64,000 bases of DNA from JACCXE01 sp963718605. Its GTDB lineage: Bacteria; Actinomycetota; Acidimicrobiia; Acidimicrobiales; JACCXE01. Made by a program: the position numbers and the translations under genes. The notes beneath the pieces were generated by a model, which saw only the letters and a list, made by a program, of their open reading frames with translations, was not told the origin of the DNA and did not search any database. Positions 10,001 through 16,543 of the stretch are shown in pieces (within the stretch, counting starts at the first letter, position 1; each line of letters starts with the position of its first letter). The DNA lies in assembly GCA_963718605.1 (NCBI GenBank), contig OY970363.1, forward strand, positions 1,984,001-2,048,000, read 5' to 3'.

Positions 10001-11031
10001 CCCGCGGTGCCGTCGCCGCCGACGAGACCCGACAAGACCTGTCCGGGCGAGATTGGCACGGTGAATGTTGCTTGCCCGCCGTTAGCGCCTGCGCCGCCGC
10101 TATTGCCTCCAGCGCCGCCCTTGCCGCCGGTGAGTGTCACCGTGGCGAACCGGGCCGTCGCGGGCGCTACAGAGGCCCACGCGCCGGGCGTCGTGGTCGA
10201 GTAGTCGCCGGTCGAGGCGGCGGCGAGATACGTGATCTCGATGCCCTTGTCCGCCGCGGCGGCATACGTCACGTTCAGCGGGACGCCGGACGCATACGAC
10301 GAACCGGCGCCGCCGCCCGCTCCGACCTTTGCCGTGTCGCCGCCTGCGCCACCGCCACCGCCGCCATACCCGCCGCCGCCGCCGCCGCCGCCGCCGCCAT
10401 AGGTCGAGACCGTGGAGCCGTTGCCGCCTGCGCCGCCTACCAACGAGCCGCCCGCCGTGCCGGATACACCGGCCCCGGTCGCGACGCCGCCCGCGCCACC
10501 GGCGCCCGCCGCGGTGCCACCTACGCCGCCCAACGCGGGACCGGTCCCCGACAACGCCGCTCCGCCGGTTTCGCCGGTCGTACCGCCGCCGGTCGCGCCG
10601 CCGCCGGCCCCGGCGTCGTTGACGCTTGAGTAGCCGCCGCCGCCGCCCCCGCCGGCCGCGATGAGAACGGTCGTCGCGTTGAGGGTGAGATCGGACCGGC
10701 CGCCGCCGCCGCCGCCGGAGTCCGCTGCGGCGTTGCCCGCGTTGCCGCCCGCCGCTCCGCCGTTTGATCCGGCGGTGCCGCCGCCCGACGTAGACGACGT
10801 GCCGTTCCCGCCGTCGCCACCGATGGTCCCGGCGAGCGTGTCGCCCGGCGTGACCGGAATGACGGCGACGACGGACGCTCCGTAGCCTCCTCGGCCGCCG
10901 CCCGAGGCAAACGGGTAGCCGCCACCGGAGTCGCCGCCCTTGCCTCCGGTGAGGCGAACCACCGCGTATGCCTTGCCCGCGGGCACGGTGTCGGAGAACG
11001 TGCCGGTGGTGTACTTCGTGAAGTCAGCCAC
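7057..11031 (-). CDS. Giant glycine-rich and tandem-repeat structural protein
   Basis: 1324 residues, the largest gene here. Residues 1-790 are extremely Gly-rich and form about three successive domains, each opening with a strand such as YAVVRLTGGKGGDSGG or FATVTLTGGKGGAGG and running into GGGGGG tracts. A short linker (CTSVTHTRGFKSGNGSVSW) leads to 21 tandem units of about 23 residues with the pattern S-x-E-x-x-G-x-P-x-V-x-x-G-A-V-x-V-x-P (residues about 797-1277), then a 47-residue tail. Gly-rich domains of this kind occur in phage fibres and bacterial surface proteins. Its place within the head/connector module is odd for a fibre. It could be a head fibre or decoration; the function is not known to me. 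Confidence 0.75.
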   Translation of the reverse strand: MADFTKYTTGTFSDTVPAGKAYAVVRLTGGKGGDSGGGYPFASGGGRGGYGASVVAVIPVTPGDTLAGTIGGDGGNGTSSTSGGGTAGSNGGAAGGNAGNAAADSGGGGGGRSDLTLNATTVLIAAGGGGGGGYSSVNDAGAGGGATGGGTTGETGGAALSGTGPALGGVGGTAAGAGGAGGVATGAGVSGTAGGSLVGGAGGNGSTVSTYGGGGGGGGGGYGGGGGGAGGDTAKVGAGGGAGSSYASGVPLNVTYAAAADKGIEITYLAAASTGDYSTTTPGAWASVAPATARFATVTLTGGKGGAGGNSGGAGANGGQATFTVPISPGQVLSGLVGGDGTAGGAAASGAAGVGGMGGGAAGALGAGASVGGGGGGGGRSALYVGATLIAIAAGGGGGGAKGSSAQTGMTGGAGAGGNNNGTAGAAASSTANTGGGGATTSAGGAAPSGGARGRAGASMHGGTAAVYPLAAGGGGGGGGYYGGGSGSGASSGSSGAGGGGGGSGFNDSTVFSASAATGATAGVTITYLLDGDSNTPFSDTTPGLQQIVVPPGVASITVDVQAAAGGAGGASSGTARPGGLGGRVQATIDVEPGDLITVIVGGAGADAPSTTGGAAGGGAGGAGTTAGAGGGGYSYIARTYRALGGGLIFDVVAGGGGGGGAGGGAVSGSIGGDGGQTTTGTGVKGGAAGTSGASGTTGSGGNGGGTGGGGTGGAGTVAGSNGGALAGGAGGASTAGGGGGGAGYYGGGGGGGANNAIGAESGGGGGGGSNAADATSCTSVTHTRGFKSGNGSVSWTWTVLTQTITGPAGAVSCEAAGSPTVAPGAVALVPVGAVSSEAEGAATLTRGAVTVVPSGGVSAESAGTPTVARGAVTVAPGGVGSNETVGAPVLAPGAVTLTPGGGVSTEAEGVPVVTRGAVTVSPSAATVDEREGTPTVAPGAVVVAPGSARLEEAEGTPSVSPGAVTVAPTGADTSEADGSPGVAPGAVTVAATAAATDEAEGTPVVSPGSVTVVPDGGVSSETDGTPAVTAGAVTVSPDAADVDEREGTPTVDPGSVVVAPSAVESAESAGVPVVLATQLVLPDGVASSELEGDPVVEISVLLVYPVGVASDEATGTPTLEPGAATVGVDGADSSEMAGEPTLAPGSVTLVVTGGGSDEQAGTPVVSPGVVTVVTVGATSDEHAGVAALTTGAVDISVVGVESAEQLGQVLVTPGPVFIDVPGVTSEEQHGDALLVPAALHIAPADAASDEFAGVPVVVPGAVVLMPVGATSDEAVGMLIRILNRLLGVEIGGVDGASIEIGGAGSAIAVEVGGAAMAGRIEVQ
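7201..8643 (-). repeat. 21 tandem ~69-bp coding repeats (S-x-E-x-x-G-x-P units)
   Basis: Degenerate in-frame repeats of about 69 bp within the giant structural gene. I count 21 E-x-x-G cores (for example SAESAGTP, VDEREGTP, SDEATGTP). The units diverge along the array, and the last four are the least regular. Confidence 0.8.
8447..8460. promoter_or_regulatory. parS-like palindrome, near copy (one mismatch)
   Basis: CTTTCCGCAGAAAC differs from GTTTC-N4-GAAAC at the first base. It sits inside a repeat unit and reads V-S-A-E-S, so it may simply reflect the repeat's coding sequence. Confidence 0.25.
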
Positions 11032-11051
11032 GCGGCACGCCTCCTACTGAG

Positions 11052-11705
11052 TTACAGCTTGAACCAGCGACGGGCGAACGTATTGTCGACCGTCACGTTG
11101 ATGTCACCGCCGTTGGGAATGACCGGCAGGCCGGTCGCCGAAACGATCAGCTCGATGAGCGGCGACGTGGCCGCGGAGCCGGTGTCCTTGTAGGACACCA
11201 TCGCCTCGGACGGATCGCCGGTCACCGCGGTGAACGTGAAGTCGGCCGAGTCCGCGACACCGCCGATCGCGCCATCCACGACGGTCTTCGACGCCAAGTT
11301 GCCGGACGTCGCGACGCGGCCACCGCCGGGAATGTCGGAGAGGAACGTGGCGCCGCTGATCTTCACGCAGTAGCCGCCGGACGTCCACGCACCGTTGCCG
11401 TTGATCGCGGCGCCCGTGTCGTAGTCGGTCAGCGTGAACGTGTTGGTCGTGACACCGGCGACGGTGAACACACCGTTGATCGCGGTGTTGCCCAGCGCCC
11501 CGACGATCGACACGATGTCGCCGTTCGAGTAGCCGTGCGCGGCGATCGTGATCACGGCGGGCGACGCGTTCGTCGCCGCGGTGATCAGCTTCGCGTAGTC
11601 ATCGAGGTCGACGAGAACAACCTTGATGTTGTCGGTGTCCCAGTCGATCGACCCGTCGAGGAAGCCTTTGCGGCCGTACTCGTACAGCTTGTTGGTCGCC
11701 ACCAT
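11052..11705 (-). CDS. Phage structural protein with inserted FCCH-like domain
   Basis: 217 residues. The ends (LYEYGRKGFLDGSIDWDTDN at the start, GLPVIPNGGDINVTVDN near the end) belong to a family of roughly 130-residue proteins common in phage head/neck modules. Between them, about residues 40-110 (ITAATNASPAVITIAAHGYS and GNTAINGVFTVAGVTTNTF) is a separate beta-barrel-like segment resembling the FCCH domain often inserted into phage structural proteins. It lies 20 bases upstream of the giant repeat gene. No enzymatic residues are evident. Confidence 0.65.
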   Translation of the reverse strand: MVATNKLYEYGRKGFLDGSIDWDTDNIKVVLVDLDDYAKLITAATNASPAVITIAAHGYSNGDIVSIVGALGNTAINGVFTVAGVTTNTFTLTDYDTGAAINGNGAWTSGGYCVKISGATFLSDIPGGGRVATSGNLASKTVVDGAIGGVADSADFTFTAVTGDPSEAMVSYKDTGSAATSPLIELIVSATGLPVIPNGGDINVTVDNTFARRWFKL

Positions 11706-11987
11706 TTAGGCGTCACCCTCTCCTGCGTCGGGCTCGCCGGCGCTCTCGTCGGACGCCGTGTGATCGAGCACCAGGTGCTGCATCAGCGCGGCCTTCTCCG
11801 GGTCGGTCATCGTGGCGGTGATCCGCTCGGCGCGGGCCTCGTGCGCCTTGCGGTCGTACGCCGCGGTCACCGCCACCTGGCGGTCACGGAGCGCGGCGCG
11901 CTCGTTCGACAAGTCGATGATCAACTGGTCGAGTTCCTCGAGCGACAGATCGTCGTACTCGTTGGTCTTCGCTTTGCGCTTCGCCAT
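11706..11987 (-). CDS. Small acidic helical phage protein
   Basis: 93 residues from ATG 11987; a GTG one codon earlier gives a GTGA overlap with the upstream gene and is equally possible. Mostly helical, with LSLEELDQLIIDLSNERAAL as a likely coiled coil and a Glu/Asp/Gly-rich tail. It is encoded between two head-module genes. I do not recognise a family. Confidence 0.6.
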   Translation of the reverse strand: MAKRKAKTNEYDDLSLEELDQLIIDLSNERAALRDRQVAVTAAYDRKAHEARAERITATMTDPEKAALMQHLVLDHTASDESAGEPDAGEGDA

Positions 11988-12385
11988 CACGCATCACCAC
12001 CCTCGGGCTTGGGTGCGGCGGCCTTTTTCGCCGCCGCCTTTTTCGCTGCCGCCTTCTTGGCGCGCGGGGACTTCGCCCGCGGCGACTTGGCGCGCGTCGC
12101 CCGACCCTTGTTGCCGGCCGGCGCCGCCTCCTTGTCGGCACCAGGAGGCGCCTCCTTGTTGCCTTCCGGCTCGGCTTCCTTCGCCGGCTTCGCGGGCCGG
12201 GCCTTGATGCCCAGGCGGTGCGCTTCGGAGACCGGAATCTCGTCGCCGGGAAGGCCGAGCAGAAATGCTGCGGCCGGGTCGCCGTCCTCGACGACTTCGC
12301 TCTTGTCGGCGGTGAGCCAGAGCTTTCGCTCGAGCTTCACCAGCGGCTCGTTGGTGCGCCTCTTGAGGAAGCTGACCGGGCTCAC
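11987..12385 (-). CDS. Head-module protein with histone-like Lys/Ala tail
   Basis: 132 residues from a GTG at 12385. The first 60 residues (LVKLERKLWLTADKSEVVED, then AAAFLLGLPGDEIPVSEAHR) resemble a short protein found next to capsid genes in actinophages. The rest is low complexity: KSPRAKSPRAK followed by KKAAAKKAAAKKAAAP, similar to H1-type histone tails. A DNA-binding or packaging aid is a reasonable guess. Stop and start overlap its neighbours (ATGA/GTGA). Confidence 0.6.
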   Translation of the reverse strand: MSPVSFLKRRTNEPLVKLERKLWLTADKSEVVEDGDPAAAFLLGLPGDEIPVSEAHRLGIKARPAKPAKEAEPEGNKEAPPGADKEAAPAGNKGRATRAKSPRAKSPRAKKAAAKKAAAKKAAAPKPEGGDA

Positions 12386-12807
12386 GACGCGAGCTCCACG
12401 TACTCGACGACCACGACGAACACACCGGCGGTGAGCGCGGCGACGGCGACCGTTGCCACGATCGACCGTGCGACCGTCGTGAGGATCGGCGCGGTCGTCG
12501 CGCCGAAGTCGAGGCGCTTCGCGCCAGCACTCGACCAGGGTGCGCCGCTGACAACGTCAGCAGCGTTGATGTCGGCGGCGCCTTCGACCTTGACGGCCAA
12601 AGTGGCCGCGCCACCGGACGTGACCGGCGTGGTCACCTTGGCGTAGGCGTCGACGACGATGGCCCCCGCGGGAATCTGGTCGCCGCGCAACGTGATCGCG
12701 CCCACGGCACCGCCGTCGACGGCGAAGTCGTACACGCCGACCGCGGTCTTGCGGCGACCGCCGCCAAGGCCGGTGCCGACTTGAGCTGTTCCTTCGATTA
12801 CTCCCAT
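12382..12807 (-). CDS. Putative capsid decoration protein
   Basis: 141 residues, small amino acids and beta strands throughout (GVYDFAVDGGAVGAITLRGD, VTSGGAATLAVKVEGAADIN), ending in a hydrophobic strand. Location directly after the major capsid gene and the compact beta-rich composition suggest a head decoration protein. No direct motif proves this. Confidence 0.5.
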   Translation of the reverse strand: MGVIEGTAQVGTGLGGGRRKTAVGVYDFAVDGGAVGAITLRGDQIPAGAIVVDAYAKVTTPVTSGGAATLAVKVEGAADINAADVVSGAPWSSAGAKRLDFGATTAPILTTVARSIVATVAVAALTAGVFVVVVEYVELAS

Positions 12808-12893
12808 GCAAATCTCGCTTTCTAAACCGGTTGTGTTCGACGGGCCGGGCGTCCCATGCCAGACGGCGCGGCCCGTCGAACGAACGGAAGGAA

Positions 12894-14258
12894 CTACAGG
12901 CCGGTGACCGTGCAGAACGCGGCCGGGCGGTACCAGACAGCGGCGACACGGATGTCGGCGCGGAGGGCCTGCTCGCCCTTGATGAACTGGTCGTTGACCA
13001 TGCCGACCTTCACGTTGATGCCTCGACGAATGTCGAGTTCCGAGAAGTTCGTGAAGTCACCGACGTCGGCGATGCCCTGCGAGACCTGCTTCTTCACGAC
13101 CGGGTAACCCCAGATCGTGTCCGGGCCGGCTTCCGAGGGCGAACCCCAGATGTAGATGCCGTCCGCGGTGCGGAGCAGACGAACGCCTTGCCAGTCCAGC
13201 GAGTGGACAACGACGTGCGAGACGATCGCCTGGCCGGTCGTCTCGACCTTCGTGACCGCCTTGTAGATCGCGTCGGGCACCGGGTCGCCACCCTTGGCCT
13301 GGGTCTGAATGCCGACCACGTTCTCGACGCCGCGGAGGTTCGGCGTGGTGCCGTTGCCGATGATGAGCTGACCATCGAGGCGCTGGCGCACCATGAACGG
13401 CAGCCGGTTGTTGAGGTACGCCTCCGAGCGCGGCTCGTCCTCGAGCTGCTCGTCGGTGACCGGGATCCAGATGCCGATCTTCTCGACGGGCGCCGTCTTC
13501 TCGCTCAGCTCGAGCGCGGCCTCCGGATACGTGCCGCCCTCGTCGGTCTCCGCGGCCGTGTTCGTGAAGGTGGTCTCCTCCATGTACTTCACCGCCGACT
13601 GCGTCGTCGGTACCGACGGCAGGATGTCGGTGACCATCACCCGACGCTGCGCGCTCAACACGAAGCGCGGGCCCCGCGTCACTTCCGGCTCCCAGCCGTT
13701 GCCGGTCTCGAAGAGCGCCTTCACATCGAAGTCGATCTCGATCTCGCGGCCCTTCAGTTCGCCGCCAGCCTTCGACTCGACAAACAGCTCGCCGAACGAC
13801 TTCGAGTTCTTGCGACCCTTGTAGCCGTCGAGCGGTCCGTCACCGGACTCGCCGAGCATCTCGGCCAGCGCGGCCTCGTCGTTGTTCTCCATCGCCTTGA
13901 CGGCCTTCACGAGAACGATCTGCTCGACCCGCTTCTCTCCGAGATCCGCGACTTCCTCGTTCAGCGTGCGGATTCGTTCGAGGACCGCGGTCTTGCCGCC
14001 CTCAATCGAGGTGACCTTGGACAGGTCGCGATCGGGCCCGGCCTCGTCGAAGATCTTCTTCAGCTCGCCGCGCTTCGCGACGAAGTGCTCGTGCGCTTCC
14101 TTCAGCTTCGGATACTTCGCGAGATCCGTGAGGTCGACCGCGTCGGCGGGCTCGTTCGGGCCTTCGCCGCCGCGGACGGCGGGCACGAAACGGCCGGTGT
14201 CCGCGTCGACCCAGAAGGCCCGAAACGCTGACACAGCGATGTACAGAAGTTCTTGCAT
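12894..14258 (-). CDS. HK97-fold major capsid protein
   Basis: 454 residues. The N-terminal 150 are charged and helical, with a coiled coil (VLERIRTLNEEVADLGEKRV), matching the delta/scaffold domain removed by the prohead protease. The rest has capsid features: VTDILPSVPTTQSAVKYMEE, TYPEAALELSEKTAPVEKI, IPVTDEQLEDEP, RLDGQLIIGNGTTPNLRGVE and the C-terminal ADIRVAAVWYRPAAFC. It is encoded immediately after the protease. This is one of the most secure calls in the prophage. Confidence 0.95.
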   Translation of the reverse strand: MQELLYIAVSAFRAFWVDADTGRFVPAVRGGEGPNEPADAVDLTDLAKYPKLKEAHEHFVAKRGELKKIFDEAGPDRDLSKVTSIEGGKTAVLERIRTLNEEVADLGEKRVEQIVLVKAVKAMENNDEAALAEMLGESGDGPLDGYKGRKNSKSFGELFVESKAGGELKGREIEIDFDVKALFETGNGWEPEVTRGPRFVLSAQRRVMVTDILPSVPTTQSAVKYMEETTFTNTAAETDEGGTYPEAALELSEKTAPVEKIGIWIPVTDEQLEDEPRSEAYLNNRLPFMVRQRLDGQLIIGNGTTPNLRGVENVVGIQTQAKGGDPVPDAIYKAVTKVETTGQAIVSHVVVHSLDWQGVRLLRTADGIYIWGSPSEAGPDTIWGYPVVKKQVSQGIADVGDFTNFSELDIRRGINVKVGMVNDQFIKGEQALRADIRVAAVWYRPAAFCTVTGL

Positions 14259-14279
14259 TTGTGTTGCTCCTTGTGGTTG

Positions 14280-15014
14280 TTAGAGGGATGACGAGATCGA
14301 GAGCAGTTCGGCTTCGATCTCGTCGGCGGAGGTGTCGCTGGGCTCGGCCGCAAGCAGCTCGTGGAGCCGCTTCGTCGACGCGTGGAGCTGCGCAAGCTGC
14401 GCCGCTGACGCTTCGGCGATCGTCTTGCCTTTCTCGGCGCGGAGAGCCATGACTTCCGCCGCCCTGGCGGCGAGTTCGTCGACGTCGGCCAAGACCGAAT
14501 CGATGTGCTCGCCGAACTTCAATCCGCTCTTCGCGGACAACGTGCGCGTGCCGACGCCGGCACCACGCAAAACCGGGCTCGACTCGGTGACGTCGACACC
14601 AGGTGAGCCGTTCTTGAGTGGCTGCAGAAACCGGACGTGCTCGCCCTCGAACTCGCCGAGCTTCCAACCACCCTCGATCAGATAGAACCCGTACGAGTAC
14701 TCCTGCACGGCGGGCGGATTCTCGAGGTCGAACTTGATGGCGCTGTGCCAGTCCCTCGCGGCGGGAATGTCGAGGTTGAACTTGGCGTCGACGATCGCCT
14801 CGTCGCCCTCCTCGTGGACCTCGCCCTTGCCGAGCGGGACATGCCGCGAATCGTGCGCCGGCACGATGGAGAACGTCTGCTTTCCGAAGAAACCGGGCAG
14901 CGTGACGTCGCCATCGAGGTCGACCACGTTCAGCTTCGCCATGACCCAGCTGGCGGTCCCGTCGTCACCGACGGCCTTGAACTCTGGCTTGAACAGCTTG
15001 CGCGAAATTTCCAC
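14280..15014 (-). CDS. Prohead maturation protease (HK97 type, S78)
   Basis: 244 residues. Cleaves the delta domain of the capsid protein during head maturation. The family's catalytic His and Ser can be placed: H54 in PAHDSRHVPLGKGEV and S107 in VQEYSYGF. The last 80 residues are helical and charged, as in proteases with a scaffold-like tail. Lies between portal and capsid genes, the standard order. Confidence 0.93.
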   Translation of the reverse strand: MEISRKLFKPEFKAVGDDGTASWVMAKLNVVDLDGDVTLPGFFGKQTFSIVPAHDSRHVPLGKGEVHEEGDEAIVDAKFNLDIPAARDWHSAIKFDLENPPAVQEYSYGFYLIEGGWKLGEFEGEHVRFLQPLKNGSPGVDVTESSPVLRGAGVGTRTLSAKSGLKFGEHIDSVLADVDELAARAAEVMALRAEKGKTIAEASAAQLAQLHASTKRLHELLAAEPSDTSADEIEAELLSISSSL

Positions 15015-15041
15015 GTGCGACGCCCTCCTGTTGAGGTCGAG

Positions 15042-16379
15042 TTAGGAGCCGACCGGAAGGGCGGGCTGGGTGCCGTCGCTCGGCGGTTGCAGCTGCACCG
15101 AGAACAGACCGGAGTGTTTGCCGTTAAGGATCCGAAGGTCGCCGGACGTGACGGCCTGCACTGCGGCGTCGGCATCGAAGCCGGCATCGACGAGCGACTT
15201 GATCGCGGTCGCCTGCACCTGCTGAATTTCGGCTTCGTCCTTCGTGTCGTCTTTCAGGAACGGCACGTCACGCGGGTCGTACCAGAGGCGACCTGCGCCG
15301 GGCGGCAGCGGCCGCACAAACGTTTCGAGCGCGGCGGACGCCGATCGCCAGTTCGGCCGAATGGTGCCATCCGCGAAGCGGCGCTTCGCGGCCTGGAAGT
15401 TCCCGGCGTTCAACGCTGAGCCCTGCAGGCCTTCCGAGATCTGCGCGATCACTGCGCCGACGCCGGCCGCCGCCGCGATGCGCGTTTCGCCGGCGCCCTG
15501 CGTCGATTTGAAGTCGAGTTCCTTCAGGTCGGCGCCCACCGTCGTGATGTCGGCGCCGCCACCAAGGTGGTACGTCTTGTACGCGTTGTCGACACCCTCG
15601 TGGGTGTCCTTCCACTTGTCAGCGAACGCCTCGATCGACTCGCGCGGTGTGGACTTGTCGTACTTCACGACGATGCCACCGGTCGCGCCGTGCTTGAAGT
15701 ACTTGAACTTGTGATCGGTCGCGGCGCTGTCGGAACGAATCTCGCGGACCACTGGCTGCAGCCACGACATGCCCCGCCACTGCGCGTTCGGATCCGGAAT
15801 CGGCGACCAGTGCACAACCTCCCTCGGGGTCAGGGTGATTGGTTCGAGGCCAGGCGGCGAGTAGATGTAGCCGACCACCCGCGCGTCGAGGTCGTAGACG
15901 TTGTCCGACTTCGACCCGGTGACGATCGTCGTCCAGTCCGGGCGCAATCGGCGGATGCGCTCACCGGCTAAGTCCTTCACCTTCGTCGCGAAGAAGTTCC
16001 CGGCGAGCGACGCATCCTGTTCCATGCGGGCCAGCAACTCGCCCGTCGTGCCGTTCGGCCAGGGCCGCTCGAGGATGCTCAGCGACGGGTTACCGAACAG
16101 GTCGCCGGGACGACCATCCGAGAACCGCTGAAACTGAAACCGGGCCTCGGAGAAGACGAGCAACCGCGCCAAGATGCACGCAAACACGATGCCGTTCGAC
16201 TTGTACGCGCCCTCCACGTACGACTCGAACCCGCCGTCGAGCAGGCTTCCGCCACGAAGAAAGTCGGTCGACCGAAACGGCAGAGCCTCACCCCAGTCGC
16301 CGACCTCGCCCGCAGCCTGACGCGTAACAGTGAACGCCTTGCCGGCACCGACACGGGTGAGCTTCGCGATCGGCCTCAC
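15042..16379 (-). CDS. Portal protein (HK97 type)
   Basis: About 445 residues. Forms the dodecameric DNA gate of the head. Recognisable segments: SYVEGAYKSNGIVFACILAR, LLARMEQDASLAGNFFATKV, VVHWSPIPDPNAQWRGMSWL, KFKYFKHGATGGIVVKYDKS, and QGSALNAGNFQAAKRRFADG near the C-terminal third. I place the start at GTG 16379, which overlaps the TGA of the membrane peptide (GTGA); an in-frame GTG at 16406 would add nine residues. Confidence 0.92.
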   Translation of the reverse strand: MRPIAKLTRVGAGKAFTVTRQAAGEVGDWGEALPFRSTDFLRGGSLLDGGFESYVEGAYKSNGIVFACILARLLVFSEARFQFQRFSDGRPGDLFGNPSLSILERPWPNGTTGELLARMEQDASLAGNFFATKVKDLAGERIRRLRPDWTTIVTGSKSDNVYDLDARVVGYIYSPPGLEPITLTPREVVHWSPIPDPNAQWRGMSWLQPVVREIRSDSAATDHKFKYFKHGATGGIVVKYDKSTPRESIEAFADKWKDTHEGVDNAYKTYHLGGGADITTVGADLKELDFKSTQGAGETRIAAAAGVGAVIAQISEGLQGSALNAGNFQAAKRRFADGTIRPNWRSASAALETFVRPLPPGAGRLWYDPRDVPFLKDDTKDEAEIQQVQATAIKSLVDAGFDADAAVQAVTSGDLRILNGKHSGLFSVQLQPPSDGTQPALPVGS

Positions 16380-16534
16380 TCGGCCATGTCCCCGAAGAAC
16401 AGCCACGCCTCAAGCGCGACCAAGACTCCCGCGACGATGAAGCCAGCGCCGGCGCCGAACCACATCGTCACGCCGGTCACAACAAGGGCCGCGGCGAGCA
16501 CGAGCAGGAATCCAAAAAACAACACGTCGCGCAT
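16376..16534 (-). CDS. 52-aa two-helix membrane peptide
   Basis: Starts MRDVLFFGFLLVLAAALVVT with a strong GAGGAG ribosome site 6 bases upstream. Two hydrophobic segments (about residues 4-22 and 28-46) joined by a short MWFGAGAG turn predict a membrane hairpin. It lies between terminase and portal genes and is translationally coupled to the portal. I know no function for it. Confidence 0.7.
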   Translation of the reverse strand: MRDVLFFGFLLVLAAALVVTGVTMWFGAGAGFIVAGVLVALEAWLFFGDMAE

Positions 16535-16543
16535 GCGGTCTCC

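Noticed and set aside
8700..11031. Dense GCC/CCG triplet repeats considered as a CRISPR or satellite
   Set aside because: They are in-frame glycine codons of the structural gene without constant repeats or unique spacers.
12831..14231. Long plus-strand frame opposite the capsid gene
   Set aside because: Arg/Asp/Leu-rich shadow; the capsid protein on the minus strand is unmistakable.
14880..14893. CTTTCCGAAGAAAC as a further parS-like copy
   Set aside because: It differs from the motif at the first base and lacks the YGCR centre and the V-S-A-E reading seen in the others, so it was not counted.
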